A stretch of 64,000 nucleotides of DNA from JBOGVZ01 sp050692985. GTDB lineage: Bacteria; Actinomycetota; UBA4738; CALAEC01. Positions within the stretch are counted from its first letter, which is position 1, and each line of letters begins with the position of its first letter. The translations under genes were made by a program, and so were the position numbers. The notes below the pieces were generated by a model. The model was not told the DNA's origin and did not search any database. It saw only the letters and a list, made by a program, of their open reading frames with translations. Below are positions 8,989 through 17,586 of this stretch, piece by piece. The stretch is from assembly GCA_050692985.1 (NCBI GenBank), contig JBOGVZ010000066.1, positions 11,451 to 75,450 on the forward strand, read 5' to 3'.

Positions 8989-11900
8989 GTGCGCACTGAG
9001 ACCCCCAGCGTCCTGGCGATCCTGGTCGTCAAGGACGGAGCTCCCTGGCTGACGCGAGCGCTCGCATCGCTCGCGCGCCAGACCCATCCGCGGCTGGGCG
9101 TGCTGGCCGTCGACAACGGGTCCACCGATGGATCCGGCGATGTCCTGGAGGCCACCCTGGGGCCTCGACGGGTGATCCGCGTGGATGAGGACCTCGGCTT
9201 TCCGGCTGCGGTGGCCCGGGCCACGGCGGTGCCGGCGGCCGGGGAGGCCGACTACCTGCTGCTGCTGCACGACGACGCCGCGCTGGCCCCGGATGCCGTC
9301 GCCAGGCTCGTGGACACCGCCCAGCGGGTCGACCAGGCCGGTGTGGTGGGACCGAAGGTCCTGGACTGGGACCGCCCCGAGGTGCTGCTCGACATCGGCT
9401 CGACCACGGACCGGTTCGGCTATCCGTACTCGCCCCTGGAGGAGGGGGAGATCGATCAGGGGCAGTACGACGCGCTGCGAGAGGTGCTGTTCGTATCGTC
9501 CGCGGCCATGCTGGTCTCCCGGGAGGCCTGGCGCCGGGCCGGTCTGCCGGACGAGCGCCTCCGCTCGGGACAGTCCGACCTCGACTTCTGCTGGCGGGTG
9601 CGGTTGGCGGGCCTGCGCGTGCTGGTGAACCCGGAGGCCGTGGCCCTGCACCGGCTGGCCGGCGAGCGGCTGGAGCGGACCGCCGACGGCGTTCGGTCGG
9701 ACCGGTACCTGGCCGAGCGTGGCGGTCTGCTCAGCCTGCTCAAGAACTACCGGGTCGTCACGTTGCTGTGGGTGCTTCCGCTCTACGCGGTCCAGGCGGC
9801 GGCCAGGGGCCTGCTGTACGTGGTCACCCGCCACTTCGACCGGGTGTTCCAGGTGCTCCAGGCGTGGGGCTGGAACATCGTCCATCTCCCGGGCACGGTC
9901 CGTCGCCGCATCCGCACCCAGCGGGCCCGCCGGATCCCCGACCGGGAGATCGGCCGGTTCATGGCCCCGGCAGGGGCCCGGCTCCAGCGCTGGGTGCTCC
10001 AGGCCTCGTCGCTCCTGACGACCCACCACGAGCGGCCGATGGAGGACGAGGAGGAACCGGAAGCCCCGCCGCTTCGCCAGCGAGCGGCACGGCTGGCCAC
10101 GTCCCACCCCGTCGCCGTCGGGGCGGTCCTGGCCATCCTGCTGACGGTGGTGGGGTTCCGCGACGTGCTGTTCGTCCCCCGCGTGGAGGGAGGGTTGCTC
10201 CCCGTGTTTCCCGATGGGCCGGGGGCGTTCTTCCGGGAGTTCGCCTCCGGGTGGCGGTCGACGGGGTTCGGCGGGGCCGGCGGCGCCAGCCCCGCCCTGG
10301 TGCCGCTGGGGATCGCCGGAGCCCTCACCCTGGCCGACCCGCATCTGCTGGCCCGCCTGCTGGTGGCGCTGACGCCGGCCGTGGCCGGGGTGGCCTGCTA
10401 CCGGTCGGTCCGCCGGCTCACCGAGCACCGTGGTGCGGCGGTGGTGGCCGCCGCCGCGTACGCGCTGTCGGCGCTGACGCTGTGGGCGGCCTCGGAAGGG
10501 AGCATCCCGGTGATGGCGCTGCTGGTGACGCTTCCGTGGCTGTCGCTGCGCCTCGGCGCGGCGTTCGACGACCCCGCTCCCGCCCACCCGTTCCGGTGGG
10601 TGGTGGCCACCGGCGCCGTCCTGGCCGCTGCGGCGTCATTCTTCCCGGCCACGTGGCTGTCCCTGGCCGTGGTGGCGGCGCCGATGCTCCTGGCGCCGTC
10701 CCGGAACGGGAACCCGGTGCGGGGCGTGACGCTGGGAGTGGCCTCCGGGGCGGTCGCCGCCGTCCTGGTGTTCCCGTTCGCCATCGAGCTGGCCCGGGCC
10801 GGCGGAGGGACGGAGGTGGGCGCCCTGGGGTTGGCCCGCTTCGCCGACCTGCTCCGGCTCTCGCCGGGCCGTGCTCCGGGGTCGTGGCTCCCGGGGTCGT
10901 TCCTGCCGGTGGCTGCGGTGCTGGCGTTCCCGTTCGCCGCCGGGAGGCACAAGCGATGGGGCGGCCGGTCCCTCCTGGCGGCTTCGGCCTCCCTTCCCCT
11001 GGCCTGGCTCGCCGCGGCCGGGTACCTCCCGGCACCGTTCTCGAACCCCATCGCCTATCTGGCCGCGGCGGCGTTCTCGATGAGCGTGGTGGTGGGCCTG
11101 GCCATCCCCTGGATCCTTCCGGGGCTGCGGCGGGCCGCGTTCGGGTTCCGGCAGCTCGCCGTGGCCACGCTGGCGGCCGTGTTGTTCGTGGGGATCGCCG
11201 CCCAGGCCGTGGCGGTCGTGGGGGCCGGGTGGGCCGTGCGGCCGGCCGGGGTCCCCCCGGCCTGGCCCGTGGTGGCCACGTCCGATCCCGGCCAGCCGTT
11301 CCGCGTGCTGTGGGTGGGCCGGCCCGACAGCTCCCCGTTCCCCGCCCCCGGCGGCCAGCCGCAGGGCACGGTGGAAGCGGGGCCCGCATCGGTGAGCTAC
11401 GCGATCACGGGGAGGGGGGGCCGGCCGGTGCTGGCGCTCGGCCTCCCGGCGCGCGGGCCGGGTGACGAGGCGGTCCGGCGCGCGGTCGGCGCGATGCTGT
11501 CGGGGCAGGTCCGTCACGGCGGGGCCCTGCTGGCGCCCGCGGCGATCCGCTACGTGGTGGCCCCGGAGCGCGGGCTCCCCCCGGCGGCGGCATCTCGGCT
11601 CGACGACCAGCTCGACCTCGACCTCGTCCAGGCCGCCGGCGGGCTGCGGATCTACCGCAACGCTCGCGCGCTCCCGGTGGCCGGATGGTACGTTGGCGAA
11701 CGTGCCGCCACCGCCGCCCGGTCCTCCCGGCTCCTGTCCGCGGTGACGGTGGAGCCGGCTCGGGCAAACGCGCTCGAGGGCGGGCTCTCCGGATGGGGCG
11801 GGACGGTGGGCCAGGACGGGTCGCTGGTCTCGGTGGCCGACCAGTTCGATGATCGCTGGCGACTGGAGGGACCGTCCGGCGACGTGGAGCCCTTCCCGGC

Positions 11901-12135
11901 CTTCGGGTGGGCGGTGGGGTTCGAATCGGCTCCGGGGGAGGTGACCGTACGGTTCGGCGGCCAGCTCCGTCGGACGCTGGAGGTGGCCGCCCTGGCGGCG
12001 CTGTGGGTCCTGGCGCTGGTGGTCACCAGGCGGCGGAGCCGGGAGCGGGCGCCGTTCCGAGCGGGGGTGGCCGGCGCCGAGGTGGCGGCGCCGGTGATGC
12101 CCGCGGGGGGCCGCCGGGAAGTGGGGGCCCGGTGA
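8989..12135 (+). CDS. Large membrane glycosyltransferase (GT2 N-domain)
   Basis: The 1048-residue protein begins with a GT-A family 2 domain of about 300 residues (LAILVVKDGAPWL, VDNGSTDGSGD, acidic LLLHDDAALAP, and QSDLDFCWRVR). About 700 residues with many hydrophobic transmembrane segments follow (from near residue 375). It ends in an extracytoplasmic region and a final helix before a basic tail. It probably elongates an envelope polysaccharide at the membrane; donor and acceptor cannot be told from sequence. The start is GTG 8989. Its stop overlaps the GTG of the DUF5719 gene, a pairing seen in other actinobacteria. Confidence 0.85.
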   Translation: MRTETPSVLAILVVKDGAPWLTRALASLARQTHPRLGVLAVDNGSTDGSGDVLEATLGPRRVIRVDEDLGFPAAVARATAVPAAGEADYLLLLHDDAALAPDAVARLVDTAQRVDQAGVVGPKVLDWDRPEVLLDIGSTTDRFGYPYSPLEEGEIDQGQYDALREVLFVSSAAMLVSREAWRRAGLPDERLRSGQSDLDFCWRVRLAGLRVLVNPEAVALHRLAGERLERTADGVRSDRYLAERGGLLSLLKNYRVVTLLWVLPLYAVQAAARGLLYVVTRHFDRVFQVLQAWGWNIVHLPGTVRRRIRTQRARRIPDREIGRFMAPAGARLQRWVLQASSLLTTHHERPMEDEEEPEAPPLRQRAARLATSHPVAVGAVLAILLTVVGFRDVLFVPRVEGGLLPVFPDGPGAFFREFASGWRSTGFGGAGGASPALVPLGIAGALTLADPHLLARLLVALTPAVAGVACYRSVRRLTEHRGAAVVAAAAYALSALTLWAASEGSIPVMALLVTLPWLSLRLGAAFDDPAPAHPFRWVVATGAVLAAAASFFPATWLSLAVVAAPMLLAPSRNGNPVRGVTLGVASGAVAAVLVFPFAIELARAGGGTEVGALGLARFADLLRLSPGRAPGSWLPGSFLPVAAVLAFPFAAGRHKRWGGRSLLAASASLPLAWLAAAGYLPAPFSNPIAYLAAAAFSMSVVVGLAIPWILPGLRRAAFGFRQLAVATLAAVLFVGIAAQAVAVVGAGWAVRPAGVPPAWPVVATSDPGQPFRVLWVGRPDSSPFPAPGGQPQGTVEAGPASVSYAITGRGGRPVLALGLPARGPGDEAVRRAVGAMLSGQVRHGGALLAPAAIRYVVAPERGLPPAAASRLDDQLDLDLVQAAGGLRIYRNARALPVAGWYVGERAATAARSSRLLSAVTVEPARANALEGGLSGWGGTVGQDGSLVSVADQFDDRWRLEGPSGDVEPFPAFGWAVGFESAPGEVTVRFGGQLRRTLEVAALAALWVLALVVTRRRSRERAPFRAGVAGAEVAAPVMPAGGRREVGAR

Positions 12136-13601
12136 GCACCAGGGCCCGCGACGGCGTGCGGGGACGGTTCGTGGTGGCCGCGGTGCTGGCCGCCGCGGTG
12201 CTGGCCGGAGGGGTCTTCCTCGAGCAGGCCCTGGGCCGCCGACCCCTGGACCAGGGTCCCCCCCCACCTGCCGGCACCGGAGCATGGTTCTGCCCCCACG
12301 GCGGCGGGGTCGGGTGGCGGGTGTGGGTGGTGGCGGCGAACCCGTCCGACCGAGAGGTGGCCCTGCGGGTGACGACGTTCGGAGGCAAGGGCGCCACCGC
12401 GACCCGGGAGCGGCTGGCCGCGGGGGCCGTGGCGTACGTGTCCGTGCCGGCCGAGGACAAGACGTCCGCGAGCGTCATGGAGTTCTTCGGGCCGCCGGTG
12501 GCGGCGGGGATGGTGGCGGTTCGTCCGGACGGGGGAGGCCTGGGCGCCGAGCCCTGTGCTCCCCGAGCCGGGACGCGGTGGCTGGTGCCCGAGGGCACCT
12601 CGGTGCGAGGCCAGTCCTCGAAGCTCGTGGTGGTCAACCCGTTCGCCGAGGCGGCCGTCATCGACGTCACCCTGCTGACCAGGGATGGGCCGATCCGGCC
12701 GGGACGGGTGTCCGGCGTGGTGATCAAGCCGCGGCGGACGGTGGCCTTCAACCTCAATGACCTGGCGCTGGGCGAGGAACCCGTGACCACGGAGGTCCAC
12801 GCCTCCCTCGGCAAGGTCGCCGTGGGCGGGCTCGACGTCGTTGGCGATGGCGGGCTTCGCTCGGTGCTGGCGGTGCCCGAGCCGGCCCGGACGTGGGTCC
12901 TTCCGGGGGCGGCGGACGACGGGACCAGCGAGGTCACCGTCACGGCCACCGGGGGCGGCAGGGTCCCGTTCCACGTGCGCGCCCAAGGCCCCGAGTCCCA
13001 GGTCGTGGTGCTGGAGGAGGGTACGGTGGCCGGTGAGTCGGCCCGCACGTCTGAGGTGGAGGCCGAGGACGCCGGGCTGGTCGTGGAGGCCGAGGGCCCG
13101 GAGCCGTTCGTGGCCGGGCGCCGCCTGTCCTCGGGGGTGCCACCGCCGGAGCCGCCGCCCCAGCGGGAGCCGGGGAAGGGGAAGAAGGGGAAGCAGCGCC
13201 GGCCGGAGCCCCCGCCACCCCCCGAGTCCACCGACTCCGCCGCCACCTCGGGGGTCCCGTCCGGGGGGGCCGCCTGGCTGGCCCCGCCGGCACTGGCGCC
13301 CGGAGGAGGGCGGGCGATCCTGATCCTGGAGAACGCCGGGACCACGGAGGTCCGGGCCGAGGTCGCGCTCCTGGGCCGGGATGGGCCCCCGCAGGAGCTC
13401 GAGTCCGTCGTGGTGCCCGCAGGCCTCACCGTGACCGTGGACCTGGCCGGGGTGGTGGGACAGGAGCCCGTGGCCGCGTTCGTCCGTGGTTCCCGGGCCT
13501 CCCTGGTCGTGGCCCAGGCCGGGCTGGGCCCGGAGGGCTACGCCGTGGCCGTGGGGAGCCGCATGGAACCGTCGGCGGTCCTGGGGAGTCTAGGTATATG
13601 A
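12132..13601 (+). CDS. DUF5719-type exported or membrane-anchored protein
   Basis: The 489-residue product has an N-terminal membrane/signal segment (FVVAAVLAAAVLAGGVFLEQ). Beta-rich repeats follow in which lines such as SKLVVVNPFAEAAVIDVTLLT and GRAILILENAGTTEVRAEV recur, separated by a Pro/Lys-rich linker near residues 335-365. Function is unknown. The GTG start overlaps the upstream glycosyltransferase stop (GTGA), so the two are translationally coupled and probably act together in the envelope. The DUF5719 assignment rests on this context and the repeat style and is moderately sure. Confidence 0.7.
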   Translation: MSTRARDGVRGRFVVAAVLAAAVLAGGVFLEQALGRRPLDQGPPPPAGTGAWFCPHGGGVGWRVWVVAANPSDREVALRVTTFGGKGATATRERLAAGAVAYVSVPAEDKTSASVMEFFGPPVAAGMVAVRPDGGGLGAEPCAPRAGTRWLVPEGTSVRGQSSKLVVVNPFAEAAVIDVTLLTRDGPIRPGRVSGVVIKPRRTVAFNLNDLALGEEPVTTEVHASLGKVAVGGLDVVGDGGLRSVLAVPEPARTWVLPGAADDGTSEVTVTATGGGRVPFHVRAQGPESQVVVLEEGTVAGESARTSEVEAEDAGLVVEAEGPEPFVAGRRLSSGVPPPEPPPQREPGKGKKGKQRRPEPPPPPESTDSAATSGVPSGGAAWLAPPALAPGGGRAILILENAGTTEVRAEVALLGRDGPPQELESVVVPAGLTVTVDLAGVVGQEPVAAFVRGSRASLVVAQAGLGPEGYAVAVGSRMEPSAVLGSLGI

Positions 13602-13614
13602 TTTAGGGCTTGCG

Positions 13615-14691
13615 ATGAGACGACGACGGAGACACGCTCGCACGTTCGGAGGCCGGGTGCTGGGAAGTGCCCGGGTGACCGTCTCCGTCCTGTTGGGCCT
13701 GTTCCTCCTGGCCGGGGGGTCGGCCTACGCCGCCTACCGCTACGACGCCGCCACGGCGGACCGCCTGCTGCCCGGCACCACGGTGGCCGGGGTCGACGTG
13801 GGAGAGATGACCCGGGCGCAGGCCATCGACGCGGTCCGGGAGGCCTCGGAGGGCCGCCTCAACCGGCAGATCGAGGTCACCGTCGGCGACGAGACCTGGC
13901 ACGTCACCCACGGAGAGCTGGGGACGAAGCCCAGGGTCAAGGCCGCCGTAGACGCCGCCCTGGGCGTGGGACAGGAGCTGTCGTGGCCCTCCCGGGTGTG
14001 GAGCCGGGTGGTGGACTCCGAGATCGGGCGGTCGTTCGACGTGGAGTATCGGCATAACGAGGCCAGGGTGACGGAGTTCGTCGAGACGGTGGCCGGGGCC
14101 GTCGAGGTCTCGCCCTCGGACGCGGCCGTGGACTTCGTGGACGGCGAGCTGGTGCTCCACAAGCCCGAGAAGGGCCAGGAGCTGCGGGTCCGGGAGGCGG
14201 AGGCTTCGCTGATGCGGGTGCTGGCCGCGCCCGCCGCGGACGTGCGGTTCGGCCTCCGCGAGCTGAAGCCGGAGGTCACCACCAAGGACCTCGGGTACAC
14301 GATCGTGGTCCGGCTCTCGACCCTGAAGCTGTACCTGTACGAGGGCCTCGACCTGGTCAGGACCTACCCGGTGGCCGCCGGGCAGCCCGCCTATCCCACG
14401 CCCACCGGCGACTGGACCGTGATCAACAAGGCCGAGAACCCCACCTGGGTGAACCCGGCCCCGGACGGATGGGGGGCCAGCATGCCGGCGGTGATCCCGG
14501 GTGGGCCGAGCAACCCGCTGGGCACGCGGGCCCTGTACCTGGATGCGCCAGGCATCCGCATCCACGGGACCAGCGCCTCCAGCTCGATCGGCACGTTCGC
14601 CTCGCACGGATGCATCCGTATGAACATGACCGACGTCGAGGCCCTGTACGAGATCGTCCCGATCGGCACCACGGTCCACGTCGTCCAGTAG
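13615..14691 (+). CDS. L,D-transpeptidase (YkuD) with N-terminal PG-binding repeats
   Basis: The 358-residue protein has a basic start, a membrane anchor at about residues 21-42 (VTVSVLLGLFLLAGGSAYAAY), and a VanW/PG-binding-4-like region (PGTTVAGVDVGEMTRAQA onward). The C-terminal YkuD catalytic domain has H331 and nucleophile C333 in FASHGCIRM, with upstream HGTSASSSIG. It forms 3-3 crosslinks in peptidoglycan or attaches proteins to it, outside the membrane. A TATGAT hexamer at 13597-13602 suggests its own promoter despite lying just 13 bp from the previous stop. Confidence 0.93.
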   Translation: MRRRRRHARTFGGRVLGSARVTVSVLLGLFLLAGGSAYAAYRYDAATADRLLPGTTVAGVDVGEMTRAQAIDAVREASEGRLNRQIEVTVGDETWHVTHGELGTKPRVKAAVDAALGVGQELSWPSRVWSRVVDSEIGRSFDVEYRHNEARVTEFVETVAGAVEVSPSDAAVDFVDGELVLHKPEKGQELRVREAEASLMRVLAAPAADVRFGLRELKPEVTTKDLGYTIVVRLSTLKLYLYEGLDLVRTYPVAAGQPAYPTPTGDWTVINKAENPTWVNPAPDGWGASMPAVIPGGPSNPLGTRALYLDAPGIRIHGTSASSSIGTFASHGCIRMNMTDVEALYEIVPIGTTVHVVQ

Positions 14692-14773
14692 GCCGGCCCC
14701 ACCCCCCACGAAAGAGTGACAAGAACGGCACCTCCGCTTGCGCGTGGCCGGGTGGCGGGTGTAGCCTGGTTGA

Positions 14774-14828
14774 GTACTCCGAAGAGGCACGAAGGGGCGA
14801 CCCGGAAGGCCGCTTCGGAGTACGCTTT
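14774..14828 (+). terminator. Long-loop hairpin with T-run, possible terminator or attenuator
   Basis: An 11-bp perfect inverted repeat (GTACTCCGAAG at 14774-14784 with CTTCGGAGTAC at 14813-14823) is followed by GCTTTT. The 28-nt loop itself contains a smaller GGG...CCC pairing. It lies about 80 bp after the L,D-transpeptidase gene. The long loop is unusual for a simple terminator. Confidence 0.45.
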
Positions 14829-14984
14829 TGTGCACGGGAAGGGGCCCCACGGCGCCGCTTCCAGCGTTCCCGGGTCGGTCCGGCCCTGTCCCGCCGCCAC
14901 CGCGGCGGGCCCCGGAACGTGGCATGTCTTAGGTAGCTCCTTCGTTACCCAAGAGAGCCCGCGCTCCCCTGGTTGTCGTTGCGA

Positions 14985-15007
14985 ATCACATCGGTGTGAT
15001 CTATGCT
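14985..15007 (+). promoter_or_regulatory. DUF3499 promoter with operator-like inverted repeat
   Basis: The inverted repeat ATCACA-TCGG-TGTGAT (14985-15000) abuts a -10-like TATGCT (15002-15007), which ends exactly 6 nt before the ATG at 15014. This suggests leaderless transcription. The repeat is nearly the reverse complement of the site upstream of whiB. Confidence 0.55.
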
Positions 15008-15013
15008 CCCGGC

Positions 15014-15289
15014 ATGCGCCGGTGCACCAAGCTCGGTTGCGACCAGCCCGCCGCGGCGACCGCAGGCCTGCGCTACGCGGAGCGGATCCTGTGGCTGGCG
15101 GAGCTGGCCCCCGAGCGCGATCCCAACTTCCTGGAGCTCTGCGGCGGCCACGCCGACCGCCTCACCGCACCGGTGGGATGGACCCGGCTCGACGAGCGGC
15201 TCGGCGCCCGGCCCGCCGGGGCCGGGGACGGGGCCACCCCGGCGGACGTGGCCCTCCTCGACGCCGCGGTTGCCGGCCGCCTGGTCTGA
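15014..15289 (+). CDS. DUF3499 family protein
   Basis: The 91-residue protein begins MRRCTKLGCDQPA and contains ATAGLRYAERILWLAEL and LELCGGHADRLTAPVGW, the DUF3499 pattern with spaced cysteines (CTKLGC, then LCGGH) likely to bind zinc. Function is unknown. Its place between whiB2 and the phosphomannomutase gene is conserved in actinobacteria (Rv3258c position). ATG 15014 was preferred over an in-frame ATC/GTG region 18 nt upstream because that region is the promoter. Confidence 0.85.
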   Translation: MRRCTKLGCDQPAAATAGLRYAERILWLAELAPERDPNFLELCGGHADRLTAPVGWTRLDERLGARPAGAGDGATPADVALLDAAVAGRLV

Positions 15290-15335
15290 CCGCTGGGTTC
15301 CACCCGCCGCTCCGGGGAAGGGTCCGGGCGCTCTC

Positions 15336-15357
15336 TTGGGTACACTCGTACCCAAGA
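15336..15357. repeat. Perfect 9-bp inverted repeat, operator-like
   Basis: CTTGGGTAC and GTACCCAAG flank a 4-bp centre (ACTC) immediately upstream of the next ATG. A half-site (TTACCCAAGAG) occurs again near 14945. TACACT in its centre could serve as a -10 element, making this a candidate operator/promoter overlap. Confidence 0.5.
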
Positions 15358-15359
15358 GG

Positions 15360-15685
15360 ATGGCCCTGGACCGCGAGCTGATCCGGCACGTCAGAGGCCT
15401 GGACGAGTACGACCTGCGCCGGCTGATGATCTTCGCCCGAGGGCTGCTGGTGTCCCGCCAGGGCCGCGACTTCGCCGACGAGCCACCGGCCCGCCGGGGG
15501 AAGGTCACGTTCCGGAGCGCGTGCGCTGTGGCCGGGCCTCGTGCACCCGGTGCCCCCACGGGCCGTACTGGTACGCCTACTGGCGGGAAGGAGGGCGCCT
15601 CCGCTCCCGCTACATCGGCAAGGACCTGCCTTCGGTTCCCGGATCGGCCGCGTCACCTCCGGGGGACGGGCGAGCGCCCGGATAG
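15360..15685 (+). pseudogene. DUF6788-like protein gene, frameshifted
   Basis: From ATG 15360 the frame reads MALDRELIRHVRGLDEYDL and continues to KVTFRS near 15510. The rest is conserved only in another frame: RCGRASCTRCPHGPYWYAY followed by WREGGRLRSRYIGKDLP, ending at TAG 15683-15685. The Cys-rich HGPYWY...W...SRYIGK pattern is that of DUF6788-like proteins. Removing 2 nt (one GC of a CGCG tract near 15512) restores a single frame of about 108 codons. It is either a pseudogene or an indel error. If the frame is intact as given, a hypothetical protein would instead end at 15695. Function is unknown. Confidence 0.6.
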
Positions 15686-15781
15686 TCCCGGATGACTAGC
15701 CCGCTCCGCCCGATCGGGCCACGGCAAAGATGCCTCCGCCGAGCTATGGAGCGCGGGCCCCGGGTCGCCGACGATGTCCAC

Positions 15782-15970
15782 ATGAATACCCGGGCAAGAG
15801 AGGCGACCCGGTGCCCCGCCTGCGGCGGCTCCCTGATGACCATCTCGCTGCGGATGGCCGAAGGCGAGGCCATCTACCGGATCTGCCCGCCGTGCGAGGC
15901 GAACTGGTGGGAGCGCGACGGGACCCGCGTCGCCCGCGACGAGGTCCTGAGCCAGCCGACCGAACGCTGA
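15782..15970 (+). CDS. Small zinc-ribbon protein
   Basis: The 62-residue protein has two CPxC knuckles (CPACGGSLM near residue 12 and CPPCEANWW near residue 39), the pattern of a single zinc ribbon. No other domain is seen. It stands alone 101 bp before manB. Role unknown; small zinc ribbons often bind nucleic acid or protein partners. Confidence 0.65.
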   Translation: MNTRAREATRCPACGGSLMTISLRMAEGEAIYRICPPCEANWWERDGTRVARDEVLSQPTER

Positions 15971-16059
15971 CGGTCCCTCCGGCGTCCGCCCGGGCCGGGC
16001 CCGGCCGGGCGCGCCGGCCCGTCCCCGGCCCCGTGTGGGAGCGGCGCGGACCACCGGGA

Positions 16060-16065
16060 TAGAAT
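16060..16065 (+). promoter_or_regulatory. -10 element for leaderless manB
   Basis: TAGAAT ends exactly 6 nt before the GTG start at 16072, and no Shine-Dalgarno is present, as expected when transcription starts at the first codon. Confidence 0.5.
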
Positions 16066-16071
16066 CGCCGG

Positions 16072-17412
16072 GTGACCTCGCCCTCCGCCATCTTCAAGGC
16101 GTACGACGTTCGGGGGATCTATCCCCATGAGCTCGATGAGGACGTGAGCCGGCGGATCGGCGCCGCGTTCTCCCGGTTCACCGGAGCTCCAGCCATCGTG
16201 GTGGGGCGCGACTGCCGGTCGTCGTCACCGGCGCTGGCCTCGGCCTTCGCCGAGGGGGTCCTGGCCCGGGGCACCGACGTGGTCGACATCGGGCTGGCCA
16301 CCACCGACATGCTGTACTTCGCCTCGGGACGGCTGGACCTGCCGGGGGCCATGTTCACGGCCAGCCACAACCCGCCGCAGTGGAACGGCCTGAAGCTGTG
16401 CCGCCAGGGGGCCGCCCCGGTGGGGGAGGACTCGGGGCTGCTGGAGGTCCGCGACCTGGCCGAGCGGGCGGACGTGGCCCCGTCCGCGGCGGTGGGCCGC
16501 CTCCGGTCCGGCGACATGGTCGAGGAGTACATCGATCACGTGCTGTCGTTCATCGACGCGGACCGGCTGGCTCCGCTGACCGTGGTGGCCGATGCCGCGA
16601 ACGGGATGGCCGGGCTGGTCCTGCCGGGGATCTTCGACAGGCTCCCGGCCAAGCTCGTGGGCCTGTACCTGGAGCTGGACGGGACGTTCCCCAACCACCC
16701 GGCGGACCCCATGCAGCCGGAGAACCAGGCCGACCTACGCCGGGCGGTCACCGAGCACGGCGCCGACGTGGGGCTGGCCTTCGACGGCGACGCCGACCGG
16801 GCCTTCGTGGTGGACGAGCACGCTCAGGGCGTGCCCCCCTCCCTGATCGTGGCCCTGGTGGCCGAGTCGATGCTCAGGAAGGAGCCGGGGGCCAAGGTCA
16901 TCCACAACCTGATCACCTCGTGGGTGGTCCCCGAGGTGGTCCGCGAGCACGGCGGCCGGCCGATCCGGACCCGCGTCGGCCATTCCCTGATCAAGAAGGT
17001 GATGGCGGAGACGGGGGCGATCTTCGGTGGGGAGCATTCGGGACATTACTACTTCCGCGATCACTACCGGGCCGACTCGGGGCTGATCGCCGCCCTGCTG
17101 GTGCTGGAGCGGCTCTCGGAGGCGGAGGTGCCGCTGTCGGAGCTGCTGGAGCCGTACCGCCGGTACCACGCATCCGGCGAGATCAACTCGGAGGTCGAGG
17201 ACCAGGAGGCCACCATCGGGCGGGTGGCGGCCGCGTTCGCCGACGGCCGTCAGGACCGCCTCGACGGGCTGACCGTGGAGTACGGCGACTGGTGGTTCAA
17301 CGTCCGGCCCTCGAACACCGAGCCCCTGCTCCGGCTGAACGTCGAGGCCCGGTCCGACGCGCTGCTCGAGGAGAAGACCGCCGAGGTCCTGTCCGTGATC
17401 CGGGGAGGGTAG
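16072..17412 (+). CDS. manB: Phosphomannomutase / phosphoglucomutase
   Basis: The 446-residue alpha-D-phosphohexomutase interconverts mannose-6-P and mannose-1-P. Motifs: N-terminal FKAYDVRGIYP, phosphoserine S98 in TASHNPPQWNG, metal-binding DGDADR at 238-243, sugar-binding GGEHSGHYYF, and phosphate-binding RPSNTEPLLRLNVE near the C-terminus. It feeds the guanylyltransferase at the left edge. The order manB, Trm112-like, SIS protein, with sahH nearby, is conserved in actinobacteria. Confidence 0.95.
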   Translation: MTSPSAIFKAYDVRGIYPHELDEDVSRRIGAAFSRFTGAPAIVVGRDCRSSSPALASAFAEGVLARGTDVVDIGLATTDMLYFASGRLDLPGAMFTASHNPPQWNGLKLCRQGAAPVGEDSGLLEVRDLAERADVAPSAAVGRLRSGDMVEEYIDHVLSFIDADRLAPLTVVADAANGMAGLVLPGIFDRLPAKLVGLYLELDGTFPNHPADPMQPENQADLRRAVTEHGADVGLAFDGDADRAFVVDEHAQGVPPSLIVALVAESMLRKEPGAKVIHNLITSWVVPEVVREHGGRPIRTRVGHSLIKKVMAETGAIFGGEHSGHYYFRDHYRADSGLIAALLVLERLSEAEVPLSELLEPYRRYHASGEINSEVEDQEATIGRVAAAFADGRQDRLDGLTVEYGDWWFNVRPSNTEPLLRLNVEARSDALLEEKTAEVLSVIRGG

Positions 17413-17586
17413 ATGGCTGTCGACAGGGAGTTGCTGGAGATCCTGGCCTGCCCCAACTGCCGGGGCGCCGTGGAGTACCGGGAGGACGAGAACGTCATCG
17501 AGTGCGTGGGGGAGTGCCGGTACCGGTACCCGGTCCGCGACGACATCCCGGTGATGCTGATCGAGGAAGCCACCAAGCCGGAGTGA
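17413..17586 (+). CDS. Trm112-like small zinc protein
   Basis: The 57-residue protein starts MAVDRELLEILACPNCRG and carries a second Cys pair (IECVGECRYRYPVRDDIPVML), the Trm112/YcaR zinc-knuckle pattern. In eukaryotes and some bacteria Trm112 proteins activate methyltransferases; here the partner is unknown. Its ATG directly follows the manB stop, and its TGA overlaps the next GTG (GTGA), placing it in the manB operon. Confidence 0.85.
   Translation: MAVDRELLEILACPNCRGAVEYREDENVIECVGECRYRYPVRDDIPVMLIEEATKPE

Larger units (their letters stand above)
14692..15013. other. Intergenic region without a convincing gene
   Basis: Short open frames here lack codon-usage or start support. The region contains a long hairpin (14774-14823) followed by TTTT, a GC-rich inverted stretch near 14880-14915, a half-copy (TTACCCAAGAG) of the later 15336-15357 palindrome, and the DUF3499 promoter with its operator-like repeat. 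Confidence 0.6.

Noticed and set aside
14692..15013. Possible c-di-AMP or c-di-GMP riboswitch after the cell-wall gene
   Set aside because: The region is structured, but I could not find the conserved core sequences of either class, and the downstream DUF3499 gene appears leaderless.
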